Origin: Candidatus Obscuribacterales bacterium
GTDB lineage: Bacteria > Cyanobacteriota > Vampirovibrionia > Obscuribacterales > Obscuribacteraceae
Assembly: GCA_019745415.1 (NCBI GenBank)
Contig: JAIETF010000043.1
Location: 1-49,248, forward strand
Length of the DNA: 49,248 nucleotides
Direction: 5' to 3'
The number at the start of each line of letters is the position of its first letter. Position 1 is the stretch's first letter. Shown in pieces: positions 8,812-17,365 of the stretch. The notes beneath the pieces were generated by a model. The model did no database searches. It saw only the letters and a list, made by a program, of their open reading frames with translations, and was not told where the DNA came from. Position numbers and translations under genes: made by a program.

Positions 8812-9656
8812 CAGAACTTCACCTTATCGGGTGCGGCTCCGATGAAAAAATCAGAGATTAGATCATTGCCGGGCACGCAGGAATAATGGCTTAAATCCTC
8901 GACTCCAGATAGCCTCAAGACTTCGCCGTCGAGCAAAAATTGCCCTGTAAAAGAGGCGGCATCTTGCTCGAAAATATAATGAGCGGCATCAGCCATAATG
9001 TCGGCTTTTCGTGAACGTTTCACACTTGCTTCACCGCCTAAAAGATTACGCACGGCGCTGGTGTCGATTGCTGTCTCAGGCCAGAGCGAATTTACAGCGA
9101 TGCGATACTTCTTAAATTCACGGGACATGCCTAAGGTGTAAAGGCTCATGCCGTATTTTGAGACCGTATAGGCAACATTCTCAGCAAACCAACCAGGGTC
9201 GAGATTGATGGGCGGCGATAAGTTGAGAACATGGGCGTTGCTGCTCTTTTTTAGATGGGGCAGAGCATACTTGGTCACCATAAAAACGGCCCTGGCATTG
9301 ATGCCGTGCATTAGGTCATAGCGCTTCATCTCAGTGTTCTCAGTGTTTGAGAGCTGAATGGCGCCGGCATTATTGACGACTATATCTATGCCGCCGAATG
9401 TTTCCACAGTTCTTTGCACGGCATGCCTGACTTGCTCTTCATCGCGCACATCAAGTTGAATGGCGAAAGCGTGGCCGCCTGCTTCTTCAATGGCTTTGGC
9501 AGCCGTGTATATCGTGCCCGGCAAGCGACTATCTTCAGTGACCGTCTTGGCGCATACCGCTATCTTGGCTCCATCTCGTGCCGCCCGCAGAGCAATAGCC
9601 AAGCCTATACCCCGCGAGGCGCCGGTGACAAAAAGTACTTTGTTTTTGAGACTCAT
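8811..9656 (-). CDS. SDR-family oxidoreductase, HSDL2-like
   Basis: 281 aa from ATG 9656; an upstream in-frame ATG at 9707 would add 17 atypical residues. Classical short-chain dehydrogenase motifs are present: TGASRGIG (11-18) for NAD(P) binding, LDV (68-70), NNAG (95-98), Ser147 and Y163TVSK167 as catalytic residues, then a PET stretch after the last core strand. The motif spacing and the long C-terminal cap resemble human HSDL2 and its bacterial relatives, here without the sterol-carrier domain. It is the first gene of a three-gene operon with a dienoyl-CoA isomerase-like and a DUF2071 protein, which suggests lipid metabolism. Confidence 0.9.
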   Translation of the reverse strand: MSLKNKVLFVTGASRGIGLAIALRAARDGAKIAVCAKTVTEDSRLPGTIYTAAKAIEEAGGHAFAIQLDVRDEEQVRHAVQRTVETFGGIDIVVNNAGAIQLSNTENTEMKRYDLMHGINARAVFMVTKYALPHLKKSSNAHVLNLSPPINLDPGWFAENVAYTVSKYGMSLYTLGMSREFKKYRIAVNSLWPETAIDTSAVRNLLGGEASVKRSRKADIMADAAHYIFEQDAASFTGQFLLDGEVLRLSGVEDLSHYSCVPGNDLISDFFIGAAPDKVKF

Positions 9657-9727
9657 GACAAACCCATAAAGACACTGCCTGCTATTTATAGCAGCACGAC
9701 CAAGCAAAGACCGATATCGGTTAATAA

Positions 9728-10447
9728 TTAACGCGTCGACTTCTTGCTCGACTTGAGCTTCTTGAAGCCGGGGGGCAACTTAAAAATAGAGGAAGGCAGA
9801 CTAACTCTGTCTATCTTGCTCGTGGCCAGAACAATTTGGCTCTTGCCCTTGGTTGTGATAGACATCGAAAGCGGTACTTCACTTTTATGGGACAGGGCAG
9901 CTTGCCAGTCAGGCAAATCATATTGCCGCCTCAAGAATGTGACCACTGGTTTAGAACCGCCTATTGAGTCAGTAGTGAGCAGTTCAGCCTTTTCAACTGC
10001 AGCAATGCCCAAGGCTAAAAGTTCAGGCTTGCTGAGACCGCCTTTCATGCGATAAACATGACATCTTAGACCAAGAAGGTCTTTCTCTTGCCATTTCACA
10101 AAAGGAATACGGGGCAGAGAAACTCCCCAAAGAACCACCGCAGGCTTATGCATATAGCCCTCATGGACGGTAAGAGGCTGATCGAAATACGTGCGTGTTT
10201 TGAGATTACATGTATGAACAGTCCAGTCGGGAGCGGATGCCACAATATTCAAACCCACCGATGGGTTCTCCCACAAAAAGCCTTCTTGGCAATAGGTGAA
10301 TGAAATGGTCTCGCCGTAGAGCCTACTGCTCTGGGTTAATTTGAAACAAGAGACCGAATTTAGCGGCGGCGCACCCAAGACCAAAGCATTGCCAAAGAGC
10401 CAAAGAGCAACCGACAGGCACAGCATAAAGAGCGCCCTCTGGCACAT
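9728..10447 (-). CDS. Secreted protein of unknown function
   Basis: About 239 aa from ATG 10447; a TTG at 10468 would add seven residues. The N-terminus is a signal peptide: a few basic residues, a hydrophobic core (ALFMLCLSVALWLFGNALVL) and a probable cleavage site at LGA-PP. The mature part has Trp and Cys residues and a basic tail (GFKKLKSSKKSTR). I do not recognise it. The beta-rich composition could suit a LolA/LppX-like or outer-envelope factor, but nothing proves this. It lies 71 bases upstream of the SDR operon in the same direction and is divergent from the DHH phosphoesterase gene. Confidence 0.8.
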   Translation of the reverse strand: MCQRALFMLCLSVALWLFGNALVLGAPPLNSVSCFKLTQSSRLYGETISFTYCQEGFLWENPSVGLNIVASAPDWTVHTCNLKTRTYFDQPLTVHEGYMHKPAVVLWGVSLPRIPFVKWQEKDLLGLRCHVYRMKGGLSKPELLALGIAAVEKAELLTTDSIGGSKPVVTFLRRQYDLPDWQAALSHKSEVPLSMSITTKGKSQIVLATSKIDRVSLPSSIFKLPPGFKKLKSSKKSTR

Positions 10448-10540
10448 CTTGAAGGTTTTAAGGTGCAAAATTCTAATTTTGGCTGGTCCTTATTTGCAAT
10501 TGCATAAAACTGGGTATCTAATTCCCATGGGGATGGAAGT

Positions 10541-10546
10541 TATAAT
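10541..10546 (+). promoter_or_regulatory. Possible -10 box of the DHH phosphoesterase gene
   Basis: A perfect TATAAT lies 55 bases before the ATG at 10601. No good -35 hexamer is found 16-18 bases upstream, so only the -10 element can be proposed. The ten-base palindrome TGCAATTGCA (10495-10504) lies in the same divergent spacer. Confidence 0.35.
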
Positions 10547-10600
10547 TTAACCCAATTTCATCCTGCCGTTGAAATCAAGATTGCTTACGCGGAGATACAC

Positions 10601-11569
10601 ATGACAAGCACACAGAATCCTTCTCCTTCCCAGGAAACAGTTGCCACAAAGTGTCGGCTGGTTACTCGAAGCGACTTTGACGGACTTGTCTGTGCCGTTC
10701 TGCTCAAGCATCTCAATATGATTGACAACATTTTGTTCGTGCATCCTAAAGACATGCAAGACGGCAAAGTGGCGGTGACAGATCGCGACATCACCACCAA
10801 CCTGCCGTATGTGCCGGGCGTGCATCTGGCTTTCGACCACCACTTGAGCGAGACCATTAGAAACAAAGACAAAATCGACAATCACATCATCGACCCCAAC
10901 GCTAAGTCGGCAGCCCGCGTAGTCTATGACTATTTCGGCGGAGCCGAGACCTTTCCGGCGCGCTGGAATCAGATGATGGAAGAGGTAGATAAGGCAGACG
11001 CCGCCCAATTCAGCATAGAAGAGATTCTAGAACCACAGGGCTGGGTGCTCTTGAACTATCTTATGGACCCAAGAACCGGACTCGGGCGTTTTCGCAATTT
11101 CAGAATTTCAAACTACAACCTGATGATGGACCTCATCGATTATTGCAAAGACCATGATATAGACGACATCATGAAGATGCCCGACGTTATGGAAAGAGTA
11201 GAACTCTACAATGAACAGTCGGAGTTGTTTAAAGCGCAGATAAAACGTTGCGCCACCGTCGAAAAGAATCTGATCATTCTCAACCTAAAGAATGAAGAGA
11301 CTATCTATGCCGGTAATCGTTTCATGATTTACGCGCTTTATCCAGATACCAACATATCAATGCACGTACTTTGGGGACTGAAACAACAGAACACAGTTTT
11401 TGCCATCGGTAAATCTATAGTCAATCGCTCGTCTAAAACAAAAATCGGCGAGCTCTGCCTGAAGTACGGCGGCGGCGGCCACGACAATGCCGGCACCTGC
11501 CAGGTAGACAATGCCGTTGCCGACGAAGTCATGCAAGAACTGGTGGCAAAGATTACATCAGACGGTTAA
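10601..11569 (+). CDS. DHH-family phosphoesterase (exopolyphosphatase/nanoRNase-like)
   Basis: 322 aa. Metal-site motifs of the DHH superfamily are in order: SDFDG (D25, D27), VTDRDI (59-64) where many members have a DxxP-type motif, and the name-giving D79HH. The C-terminal DHHA1 substrate domain carries GGGGHDNAG (about 290-298). These enzymes hydrolyse phosphodiester or phosphoanhydride bonds, such as pApA, nanoRNA, cyclic dinucleotides or polyphosphate. The sequence alone does not tell which; the soluble two-domain architecture suits an NrnA or exopolyphosphatase-type enzyme. GGAG six bases before the ATG fixes the start. Confidence 0.9.
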   Translation: MTSTQNPSPSQETVATKCRLVTRSDFDGLVCAVLLKHLNMIDNILFVHPKDMQDGKVAVTDRDITTNLPYVPGVHLAFDHHLSETIRNKDKIDNHIIDPNAKSAARVVYDYFGGAETFPARWNQMMEEVDKADAAQFSIEEILEPQGWVLLNYLMDPRTGLGRFRNFRISNYNLMMDLIDYCKDHDIDDIMKMPDVMERVELYNEQSELFKAQIKRCATVEKNLIILNLKNEETIYAGNRFMIYALYPDTNISMHVLWGLKQQNTVFAIGKSIVNRSSKTKIGELCLKYGGGGHDNAGTCQVDNAVADEVMQELVAKITSDG

Positions 11570-11573
11570 AGTA

Positions 11574-11605
11574 CAGAGAGAGAGCCACTCCCGACTCTCT
11601 CTCTG
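11574..11605 (+). terminator. Stem-loop after the DHH gene
   Basis: An 11-bp perfect stem of CAGAGAGAGAG (11574-11584) and CTCTCTCTCTG (11595-11605) with a ten-base loop, placed right after the stop codon. The following U-tract is weak, so termination may be partial. Confidence 0.55.
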
Positions 11606-11720
11606 AAACCTGTTTATCTTGCAAATAAAGAAAAGAATTTTTTGAAAAGAAAATTGGTAATGTTTTTTCGCTTGCTTTCTCCTTTTTGAAGATAACTGAC
11701 TAAACTTCTCTCTAAATCAA

Positions 11721-11814
11721 GTGAATCGGACACCCCTGACAGATTCACTTTGGCAAGGTGACCTTGGGTCTCTAGCTTTCGGTTGGTTGAATACACCCCT
11801 GCTTCTTCCAACCG
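11721..11814. other. Hairpin cluster with a repeated loop motif in the DHH-tadA spacer
   Basis: The 326-base spacer 11570-11895 has no convincing gene. It holds three stems in a row. The first is GTGAATC/GATTCAC (11721-11727 with 11742-11748). The second is the small CAAGGTGACCTTG palindrome (11754-11766). The third is CGGTTGG/CCAACCG (11780-11786 with 11808-11814). The outer two stems both carry ACACCCCTG in the loop. This could be a small RNA or a 5' leader of the deaminase gene. On the minus strand the loops read CAGGGGTGT, close to but not matching a CsrA-site consensus. Short minus-strand frames across it look like chance. Confidence 0.4.
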
Positions 11815-11895
11815 ATTGGGCTTTCCCTTGCTTGTGAATGGATATATACTGGGCAAACTTTTTCTGGACAAAGAAACAAAAAAATTTTTGATTAA

Positions 11896-12357
11896 ATGAC
11901 AAAAGATTTTGAAACTGATTGTCGATTCATGGAAGCGGCTCTAGAACTGGCGAAAAATGCCGGTAAAGACATTCCGGTGGGAGCAGTGATAGTAAAGGAC
12001 GGCGAAATTATCGCCGAAGCCGCCAACGAAAAGGAAAAGCATGGAGACCCGACAGCCCATGCCGAAATAGTGGCAATTAGACAAGCTTGCCGCCGCTTGG
12101 GCGACTGGCGCCTAAGCGGCTGTATCATCTATACGACTTTAGAACCTTGCCCGATGTGCGCCGAAGCAATTTTGCAAGCAAGGCTGGACAAAGTAGTCTT
12201 CGCTGCCTACGACGAACTATCAGGCGCTCTCGGTTCAAAATTCAATCTTTATATAAAGGGAAGAATCTATAGCGCGCCGCAAGTAATTGGCGGAATTATG
12301 GAAGCAGAAAGTTCAAAGCTCTTGAAAGATTTTTTCAAGAGCTTGAAGCATAGCTAG
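11896..12357 (+). CDS. tadA: TadA-like nucleoside (tRNA adenosine) deaminase
   Basis: 153-aa cytidine/deoxycytidylate deaminase fold. Zinc ligands and the catalytic glutamate are clear: H55-A-E57 and P84-C85-P-M-C88. The GALGSKFNLY stretch followed by a C-terminal LLKDFFKSL matches tRNA-specific adenosine deaminases, which convert A34 to inosine in tRNA-Arg. A guanine-deaminase-like substrate cannot be fully excluded because the GALGS loop is followed by divergent sequence. The ATG at 11896 lacks a Shine-Dalgarno sequence and is preceded by an A/T-rich stretch. Confidence 0.85.
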   Translation: MTKDFETDCRFMEAALELAKNAGKDIPVGAVIVKDGEIIAEAANEKEKHGDPTAHAEIVAIRQACRRLGDWRLSGCIIYTTLEPCPMCAEAILQARLDKVVFAAYDELSGALGSKFNLYIKGRIYSAPQVIGGIMEAESSKLLKDFFKSLKHS

Positions 12358-12393
12358 TTTTGACTGCATCTTACTTAAGTGAACAGACTTAAC

Positions 12394-13002
12394 TTACCAA
12401 CGTCTGTTGCCTGGAATGTTCAGAATAATTCCAACTCCACCATTGGGATTGATCACTATCCCACCGTTAGGGCGTCCGTGATCGCCGGGCAAAGGCAGTA
12501 CAACGCCTGGACCACCCCATCCACCACGCGGGAAGCGAGGGTCGAATCTGGGATCAAATCTAGGATCTGGTCTCGGGTCGTATCTAGGGTCATATCTTGG
12601 GTCGTATCTAGGATCATATCTTGGGTCATATCTAGGGTCGTGACCCCTAGGAGGATAATACTGCCCACCGTCGCAACGTCCCTGAGGAGCGTCCGACCAG
12701 CTTGTCACCGGGTGGAATTGATAGCGACCAGTTCTCTGATCATAACCAGTAACACCTACGGTTGTTTCGGTGCGGAATCTTCCACAGTTATCGCGCACTT
12801 GCTGGCTGGTTATTTCCAGGTCGGCTCCATAGTTTTTAACTTCAAGTTGGCGAGTGCGGTTAATCAACTGCCTAAAATCATAAGGGTCCATTTGCGTCGC
12901 ATCTTGGCGCAATCTATTGGCTGCCTGACGCGCATCGCCGTAATCAAGCGTTTCAGCTACATATCTAGCTTCTCTTTCAACAGGATCGCCGCGATGTGAC
13001 AT
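12394..13002 (-). CDS. DPRY-tetrapeptide-repeat protein of unknown function
   Basis: 202 aa from ATG 13002, chosen because GGAG lies eight bases upstream; a longer frame to 13113 adds a cysteine-rich stretch unlike the rest. Residues 1-100 are charged and helical (AARQAANRLRQDATQ-type). The middle has a Cys- and Tyr-bearing segment. Then come nine tandem tetrapeptides (five DPRY, one DPRP, three DPRF), and the end is a Gly/Pro/Asn-rich tail with VVLPLPG and GGIVINPNGG. No signal peptide is visible with this start. It looks like a disordered or surface-associated protein. It is convergent with tadA. Confidence 0.75.
   Translation of the reverse strand: MSHRGDPVEREARYVAETLDYGDARQAANRLRQDATQMDPYDFRQLINRTRQLEVKNYGADLEITSQQVRDNCGRFRTETTVGVTGYDQRTGRYQFHPVTSWSDAPQGRCDGGQYYPPRGHDPRYDPRYDPRYDPRYDPRYDPRPDPRFDPRFDPRFPRGGWGGPGVVLPLPGDHGRPNGGIVINPNGGVGIILNIPGNRRW
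12532..12639 (-). repeat. Nine tandem 12-bp units encoding DPR(Y/F/P)
   Basis: Nine in-frame 12-base units inside the gene at 12394-13002. Units differ mainly at third codon positions and at the last residue (Tyr, Phe or Pro), so purifying selection on the DPR core seems likely. Confidence 0.85.
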
Positions 13003-13163
13003 AGTGCAGGCTCCGCAAATAGAACAGTAAAATCCAACCGCTACATACTCGCACCCTATATACCCTTTGTCACCGGTGGAAATACGTAGTAAGTTTGGAA
13101 TTCTTGCGGTCAAGAGGAAAAACTAGCTAATCTATATCAGATCAGACTAGATCAGACAGGGGC

Positions 13164-13943
13164 TTACTTAGCCCGCACCTTGCCCTTTACCTGGCCAAGA
13201 CCACCCGAAGCAGTGGGAGCCTTACCCCGCAAAACACCGTGCTGGGTATTCAATAATTCCAACTCGGTCTTGAGAGCAGCAAATTCAGAAGACAGTTTCT
13301 TTTCCTCTTCGGCCAGACGACTGCGGTTCAAAAGTGCTCTATCAGCGTGATCATTTTCAGCCACCTTATCATTGAGGCGAGCCTCACTCTGGGCTAGTTC
13401 GGCTTCAGCCCTAGCTAAGCGATCGCGGTCATTGCGCAGTTGATTAGCCATTTTGGCATTTTCTTCTTCAGATAGCTGCAACTCTTCGCAAATGTGAGGC
13501 GGCGGCACATTGGGCATATGAAATTGGTCGGTATGCAAGCTGTACTTGCGCACATGCTCGGCATAGGCTTTCTCACTGGCGCGGCAATGACCAAGATCTC
13601 GCCCCACCTGCTGCATATGGGCACGATAGGCATCGACATGGGCTTTAAAAGCCTTCAAATCACGATTGTACTGGTCAAGGTCGGCTTGCGATGCCTGCAG
13701 TTTGCGGGCTTGTTCGTTCAGACCACGCGCCTTTCTAATTGCATCTTGCATACTTACCGAAGATTGGCTGGCATTGAGACGGAAGTCTTTACCCTCGGCC
13801 AAAAGCTCTTTAGCCGACTCTATACGACTGCCGCTTTGACATATTTCATGCTCTGCAGCAGAAGCAAAATGCAACTGGCCAAGCCCTTGCGGCCAAACCA
13901 ATAAGCCCAGTGAAAATAGTAAAAGACCAAAACTTTTAGGCAA
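13164..13943 (-). CDS. Exported coiled-coil protein
   Basis: 259 aa with a TTG start at 13943, supported by GGAG seven bases upstream. A signal peptide covers about residues 1-30 (hydrophobic core FGLLLFSLGLLVW, cleavage near ASA-A). The mature protein is largely helical. The heptad-like segment at about 155-245 (RLARAEAELAQSEARLNDKVAEN and following) should form a coiled coil. Several cysteines lie in the mature part. The gene follows the TPR gene by 39 bases in the same direction, so the two probably act together in the envelope. No family is recognised. Confidence 0.82.
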   Translation of the reverse strand: MPKSFGLLLFSLGLLVWPQGLGQLHFASAAEHEICQSGSRIESAKELLAEGKDFRLNASQSSVSMQDAIRKARGLNEQARKLQASQADLDQYNRDLKAFKAHVDAYRAHMQQVGRDLGHCRASEKAYAEHVRKYSLHTDQFHMPNVPPPHICEELQLSEEENAKMANQLRNDRDRLARAEAELAQSEARLNDKVAENDHADRALLNRSRLAEEEKKLSSEFAALKTELELLNTQHGVLRGKAPTASGGLGQVKGKVRAK

Positions 13944-13982
13944 AAACTGCTCCCTATAGATTGGTTTTCATTCTTCCTTAAA

Positions 13983-15308
13983 CTACCTATTTTTCTTATG
14001 CGAATTTTTGACGGCAAGCGACTTGGCAGTCAGTTCGATTTCGGGATCTTCGGGCACAGGCGGGTCGACAATACTAGGATTATCATCGCCATAGTATCTT
14101 ACGTATAGATTTGTACCCAGGGCTCGTAAACGCGTGCCGCCGGGGCTTAAGGGCTGTAACATCTGTGCCTTCAAATTGGCAGCGCTCTCATTGACAAAAG
14201 CCGCTTTGCGAGCCGCTTCAGCCCTAGCCAAATAATTCTGGCGCACCCAATCGGTCTGCATATAATAATTGTTCATGATGGAGAGGTCGCTCATCTCATG
14301 GCGTTCTCCTCCACCCGGATAATAAGTAGTAATGGTGCCGCGGCGCCCGCCACCCTGAAGTCGAGCTTCCTGCATAGACTGCAACATTCGTCTTTGAGCG
14401 ATTGTCGCTAGAGCCGTCTTCCAGCTTGAGACATTCTCGCTGTCACGCTGAATGCGTTGGGTCATATCACCAACCTGGCGATTAATAGTTTTGATTGTAT
14501 GAGAGACAACTTTGTCAGAATCTTGTGCGCCCGGCTTGTAGTAAGCTTCTTGCCTGACCAATCCTAAAAGCTTAGCCTTACCATAGCGCCCATAGGTGCC
14601 GAAAGGGTCTACCTCGAAACAAGCTTTGTAAGCCTCGCGCGCGCCCTCGCGATCGTTGAGCTTGAGCAAAACGTCACCCATGTATGCGTAAGATCGCGGA
14701 AAACGCGGATTCAACTTGATAGACTCGAGAAGTTCGGAAGCCGCTGCTTTGTAGCGCCTCAGCCTGATGTCCTTACCGGCCTTCTCATACCAAGTCAAAT
14801 AGGTCTCTTTATCTCGCTTCTTCTTAGCCTCTAGGTTGGCACCGGCAATACTGCGCTCAGCAAGAGCTTGCTTAGTATCTGCTTCTTCTTTTTTAGCAAA
14901 TGCAGGCAGCAAGCGAGCAAGTCTTTCTTGATCAGCAAGCTTTGCAGGAAGCTCGCCGAAAACAGATATTTCAAGCCTAGAAAGGCGCTTATCCAATCCC
15001 TCGCTATCGTAGCCACGAGCATAGAGCTTTTGCTCCAAATTTGATAACTGACTTGCCAGCAGCTCGGTCGAGGGCGCTTGCCCAGAGCGATCTAGCGAAA
15101 GAGGGGTAGATTGAACGGAGTTCTCGCGGACAGCCTGTTTCACTGGTTCGCAATTATCTTGTGATTCTACTTTCTCAGCGGCTAAGGCAAGCGCAGCTTG
15201 ATTTGAAGAAACAGCCAAATAAATCAACCCGCCGATGGCAGTCGCGATTGTAGATCTGATTAAGGGCTTTGACATAGACAAAACCATCGAGTGGCGCGGT
15301 GTTCTCAT
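13983..15308 (-). CDS. Exported TPR-repeat protein
   Basis: 441 aa from ATG 15308; a longer frame to 15434 and a shorter ATG at 15275 exist. Residues 1-45 form a signal peptide or membrane anchor (TIATAIGGLIYLAV, then ALALAAEK). Two TPR-like units lie in the middle: RYKAAASELLESIKLNPRFPRSYAYMGDVLLK and the following unit with ProPheGly at its end. The C-terminal third is Arg/Tyr/Pro-rich and ends in a basic tail. It probably scaffolds protein-protein contacts outside the cytoplasmic membrane. It is the first gene of a pair with the coiled-coil protein and is divergent from the vWA gene. Confidence 0.82.
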   Translation of the reverse strand: MRTPRHSMVLSMSKPLIRSTIATAIGGLIYLAVSSNQAALALAAEKVESQDNCEPVKQAVRENSVQSTPLSLDRSGQAPSTELLASQLSNLEQKLYARGYDSEGLDKRLSRLEISVFGELPAKLADQERLARLLPAFAKKEEADTKQALAERSIAGANLEAKKKRDKETYLTWYEKAGKDIRLRRYKAAASELLESIKLNPRFPRSYAYMGDVLLKLNDREGAREAYKACFEVDPFGTYGRYGKAKLLGLVRQEAYYKPGAQDSDKVVSHTIKTINRQVGDMTQRIQRDSENVSSWKTALATIAQRRMLQSMQEARLQGGGRRGTITTYYPGGGERHEMSDLSIMNNYYMQTDWVRQNYLARAEAARKAAFVNESAANLKAQMLQPLSPGGTRLRALGTNLYVRYYGDDNPSIVDPPVPEDPEIELTAKSLAVKNSHKKNR

Positions 15309-15448
15309 GAGTAGACACCTGAAAAGCCTTTGTGTCAAGAAAGTAGAATACGAAATCGACTGCACAATTAATCTAAATTTGTCCAATTCAATTGAACTTT
15401 TTGCCGACTTTCTACGTATTAAATGTACGACCAAAAGAGCAAATCAAG

Positions 15449-16348
15449 TTGAATAGCAGGAACGCCACCAAAAGAAAAACCCATGCCGGTTGCCTCACTA
15501 AGCTCACCGCAACGATCTTCTGTTTGTCTGCACCTCTAGGACAAGCTCAAGGACAAACACCCTCAGACTCAAAGACCAGCCCATATCAAATTGGCATAGA
15601 ACAAAATGTGCAGGCTCAGTCAAGTTCGAAATATAGACTGAAGCGAGCATCTGGGGCTATAACTGAGAATGGCCTGAGCTCAAACAGTCAGTCATCTTTG
15701 CTGCGCGGGCAAGTCGACGACCTTGCCAAACTTAAGCACTACAAACTGGAAGTAATCATAGACAAGTCAATGTCGATGAGGCATCAAGATTGCCCGGGCA
15801 ACCAAAGTCGCTGGCAATGGTGCCTTAAGCAGGCGGAAAACCTCGGTGATGAAATCGCAAGGCTGAGACCAGGCGGTATAACAATCTCAACTTTCGCTGG
15901 CCAGTTCGAAGTACACAGAGATGTTACCGGCAAAGATATCGCAGCAATTTTTGCCGATACCAAGCTTAGCCTAGGCACCCGATTGTCGCTGCCTTTGCGC
16001 AACCGCATCGAAGAATATCTTGCCAAAGCAAGGACAAGCCCCAAACCACAAGAGCCTCTTCTTTTAGCAGTTATAACCGATGGAGCGCCGGCGCCGAAAA
16101 TAGAACCTTATCTTGTTTCAGACTTGCTAATAAAAACATCGAAACGGCTCAAAAACGGCGGTGAAATCAAACTAGTATTTCTGCAGGTAGGCGCCAACAG
16201 CAATAAAGGACGCAAGTTCCTCAATTTTCTAGACAACAAACTTGTAGACAATGGTGCAAATTTCGACCTTGTTTCCACTGTCAGCTTCGAAGAACTGATG
16301 CAGACAGGTCTTGCTGCGGCTCTTTCAAACAGTCTCGCGTCAGACTAA
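15449..16348 (+). CDS. Exported von Willebrand factor A-domain protein
   Basis: 299 aa from TTG 15449, chosen because a signal peptide then begins at once (basic N-terminus, then LTATIFCLSAPLGQAQG); another TTG at 15392 would add 19 residues. The vWA domain has all three MIDAS elements: DKSMS (the DxSxS motif), the Thr of LGTRL and TDGAP. It should therefore bind a divalent metal and mediate adhesion or protein interaction outside the membrane. The last nine bases overlap the end of the convergent cation-efflux gene. Confidence 0.85.
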   Translation: MNSRNATKRKTHAGCLTKLTATIFCLSAPLGQAQGQTPSDSKTSPYQIGIEQNVQAQSSSKYRLKRASGAITENGLSSNSQSSLLRGQVDDLAKLKHYKLEVIIDKSMSMRHQDCPGNQSRWQWCLKQAENLGDEIARLRPGGITISTFAGQFEVHRDVTGKDIAAIFADTKLSLGTRLSLPLRNRIEEYLAKARTSPKPQEPLLLAVITDGAPAPKIEPYLVSDLLIKTSKRLKNGGEIKLVFLQVGANSNKGRKFLNFLDNKLVDNGANFDLVSTVSFEELMQTGLAAALSNSLASD

Positions 16349-17347
16349 TGTCGGCAGCGATTCAGTCCGGTTTACTTCCACTGTAATGTGCACAAGCTCT
16401 TCATGAATAGCCAGCTTTTCTTTGACCAATTCAGGGCTCAAATCCTCTTGCACCGAAATTGAAACAATACAGGCAAACTTACCTCTGCCGACTCGCCAAA
16501 TATGCAGGTCGGTTAGCTCAGCCTGGCTTGGCAAAGAAGCAATAACTTCCCGAACCTCGCTCACCACCGGTGCATTCATTTGCGCATCAAGAAGCACTAG
16601 TGCGCTTTCTTTGATAAGGCCTCGCGCCCAACCAAGTACAAGAAATGCACCTACTATACCCATGACCGGGTCTAGCCAATTGAGAGCAAAAAACTTACCG
16701 CCTAAGAGCGCCACTATCGCCAACAAAGAAGTGGCAGCGTCGGCTAAAACGTGCAGATAAGCCGAGTGCAGATTTATGTCGCGATGATGGTCATGACCAT
16801 GAGAATGCTGATCGCTTGCTGTGTGACTATGTATATGAGCTTCATGGGAGTGCGAATGAGCTTCATGAGTGTGCGAATGCCCTTCATGAGAGTGCGAATG
16901 CCCTCCCTGCAAAAGAAAGGCGCAAACCAGATTGACTGCCAGTCCAATTACAGCCACCAAAATAGCTTGATCAAACTGTATTGGACTGGGTTTGAATAAA
17001 TGCTCCACCGATTGATAGAGCATCAGCAAAGCAACACCGACAAGCATAAGAGCGCTGGAATAGCCGCCCAGAACCTCAATCTTCCAAGTTCCGAAAGTAA
17101 AGCGCTCATCTCTAGAGAGCTTTCTTGCAGCTTGATAAGCCAAAAGCGAAAGTCCAAGAGCCATAGCATGAGAGCTCATATGCCAGCCGTCTGCCAAGAG
17201 AGCCATCGAATTAAAGAGCCAGCCACAAACGATTTCAACAATCATCATTGCAGCAGTAATAAGAACAGCAAGACCTGTAGCCTTTTCGCCGCTTTCATTG
17301 CCGTTATCAAAACTATGACTGTGGCAACTCTTATTGCTACCTTGCAT
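16340..17347 (-). CDS. dmeF: CDF-family cation efflux protein, DmeF-like (Co/Ni)
   Basis: 335 aa from ATG 17347; a TTG at 17365 is possible. It has six predicted membrane helices, the ADGWHMSSHA motif in helix 2 typical of DmeF rather than the HxxxD of CzcD, and a second metal motif, HVLADAATS, in helix 5. A long cytosolic His-rich loop (about residues 150-190, repeated SHSHE/HSHTHE units) lies between helices 4 and 5, and a ferredoxin-like cytosolic domain follows at the end. DmeF exports Co(II) and Ni(II), and to some extent Cd and Zn, using the proton gradient. It lies 18 bases downstream of the LRR gene and in line with the MNIO cluster, which supports a metal-related role for that cluster. 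Confidence 0.88.
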   Translation of the reverse strand: MQGSNKSCHSHSFDNGNESGEKATGLAVLITAAMMIVEIVCGWLFNSMALLADGWHMSSHAMALGLSLLAYQAARKLSRDERFTFGTWKIEVLGGYSSALMLVGVALLMLYQSVEHLFKPSPIQFDQAILVAVIGLAVNLVCAFLLQGGHSHSHEGHSHTHEAHSHSHEAHIHSHTASDQHSHGHDHHRDINLHSAYLHVLADAATSLLAIVALLGGKFFALNWLDPVMGIVGAFLVLGWARGLIKESALVLLDAQMNAPVVSEVREVIASLPSQAELTDLHIWRVGRGKFACIVSISVQEDLSPELVKEKLAIHEELVHITVEVNRTESLPTLV

Positions 17348-17365
17348 TACTTGCAGTCCCCTCAA

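Noticed and set aside
11614..11902. Minus-strand short frames in the DHH-tadA spacer
   Set aside because: No ribosome-binding site or family resemblance, and they run across the hairpin cluster.
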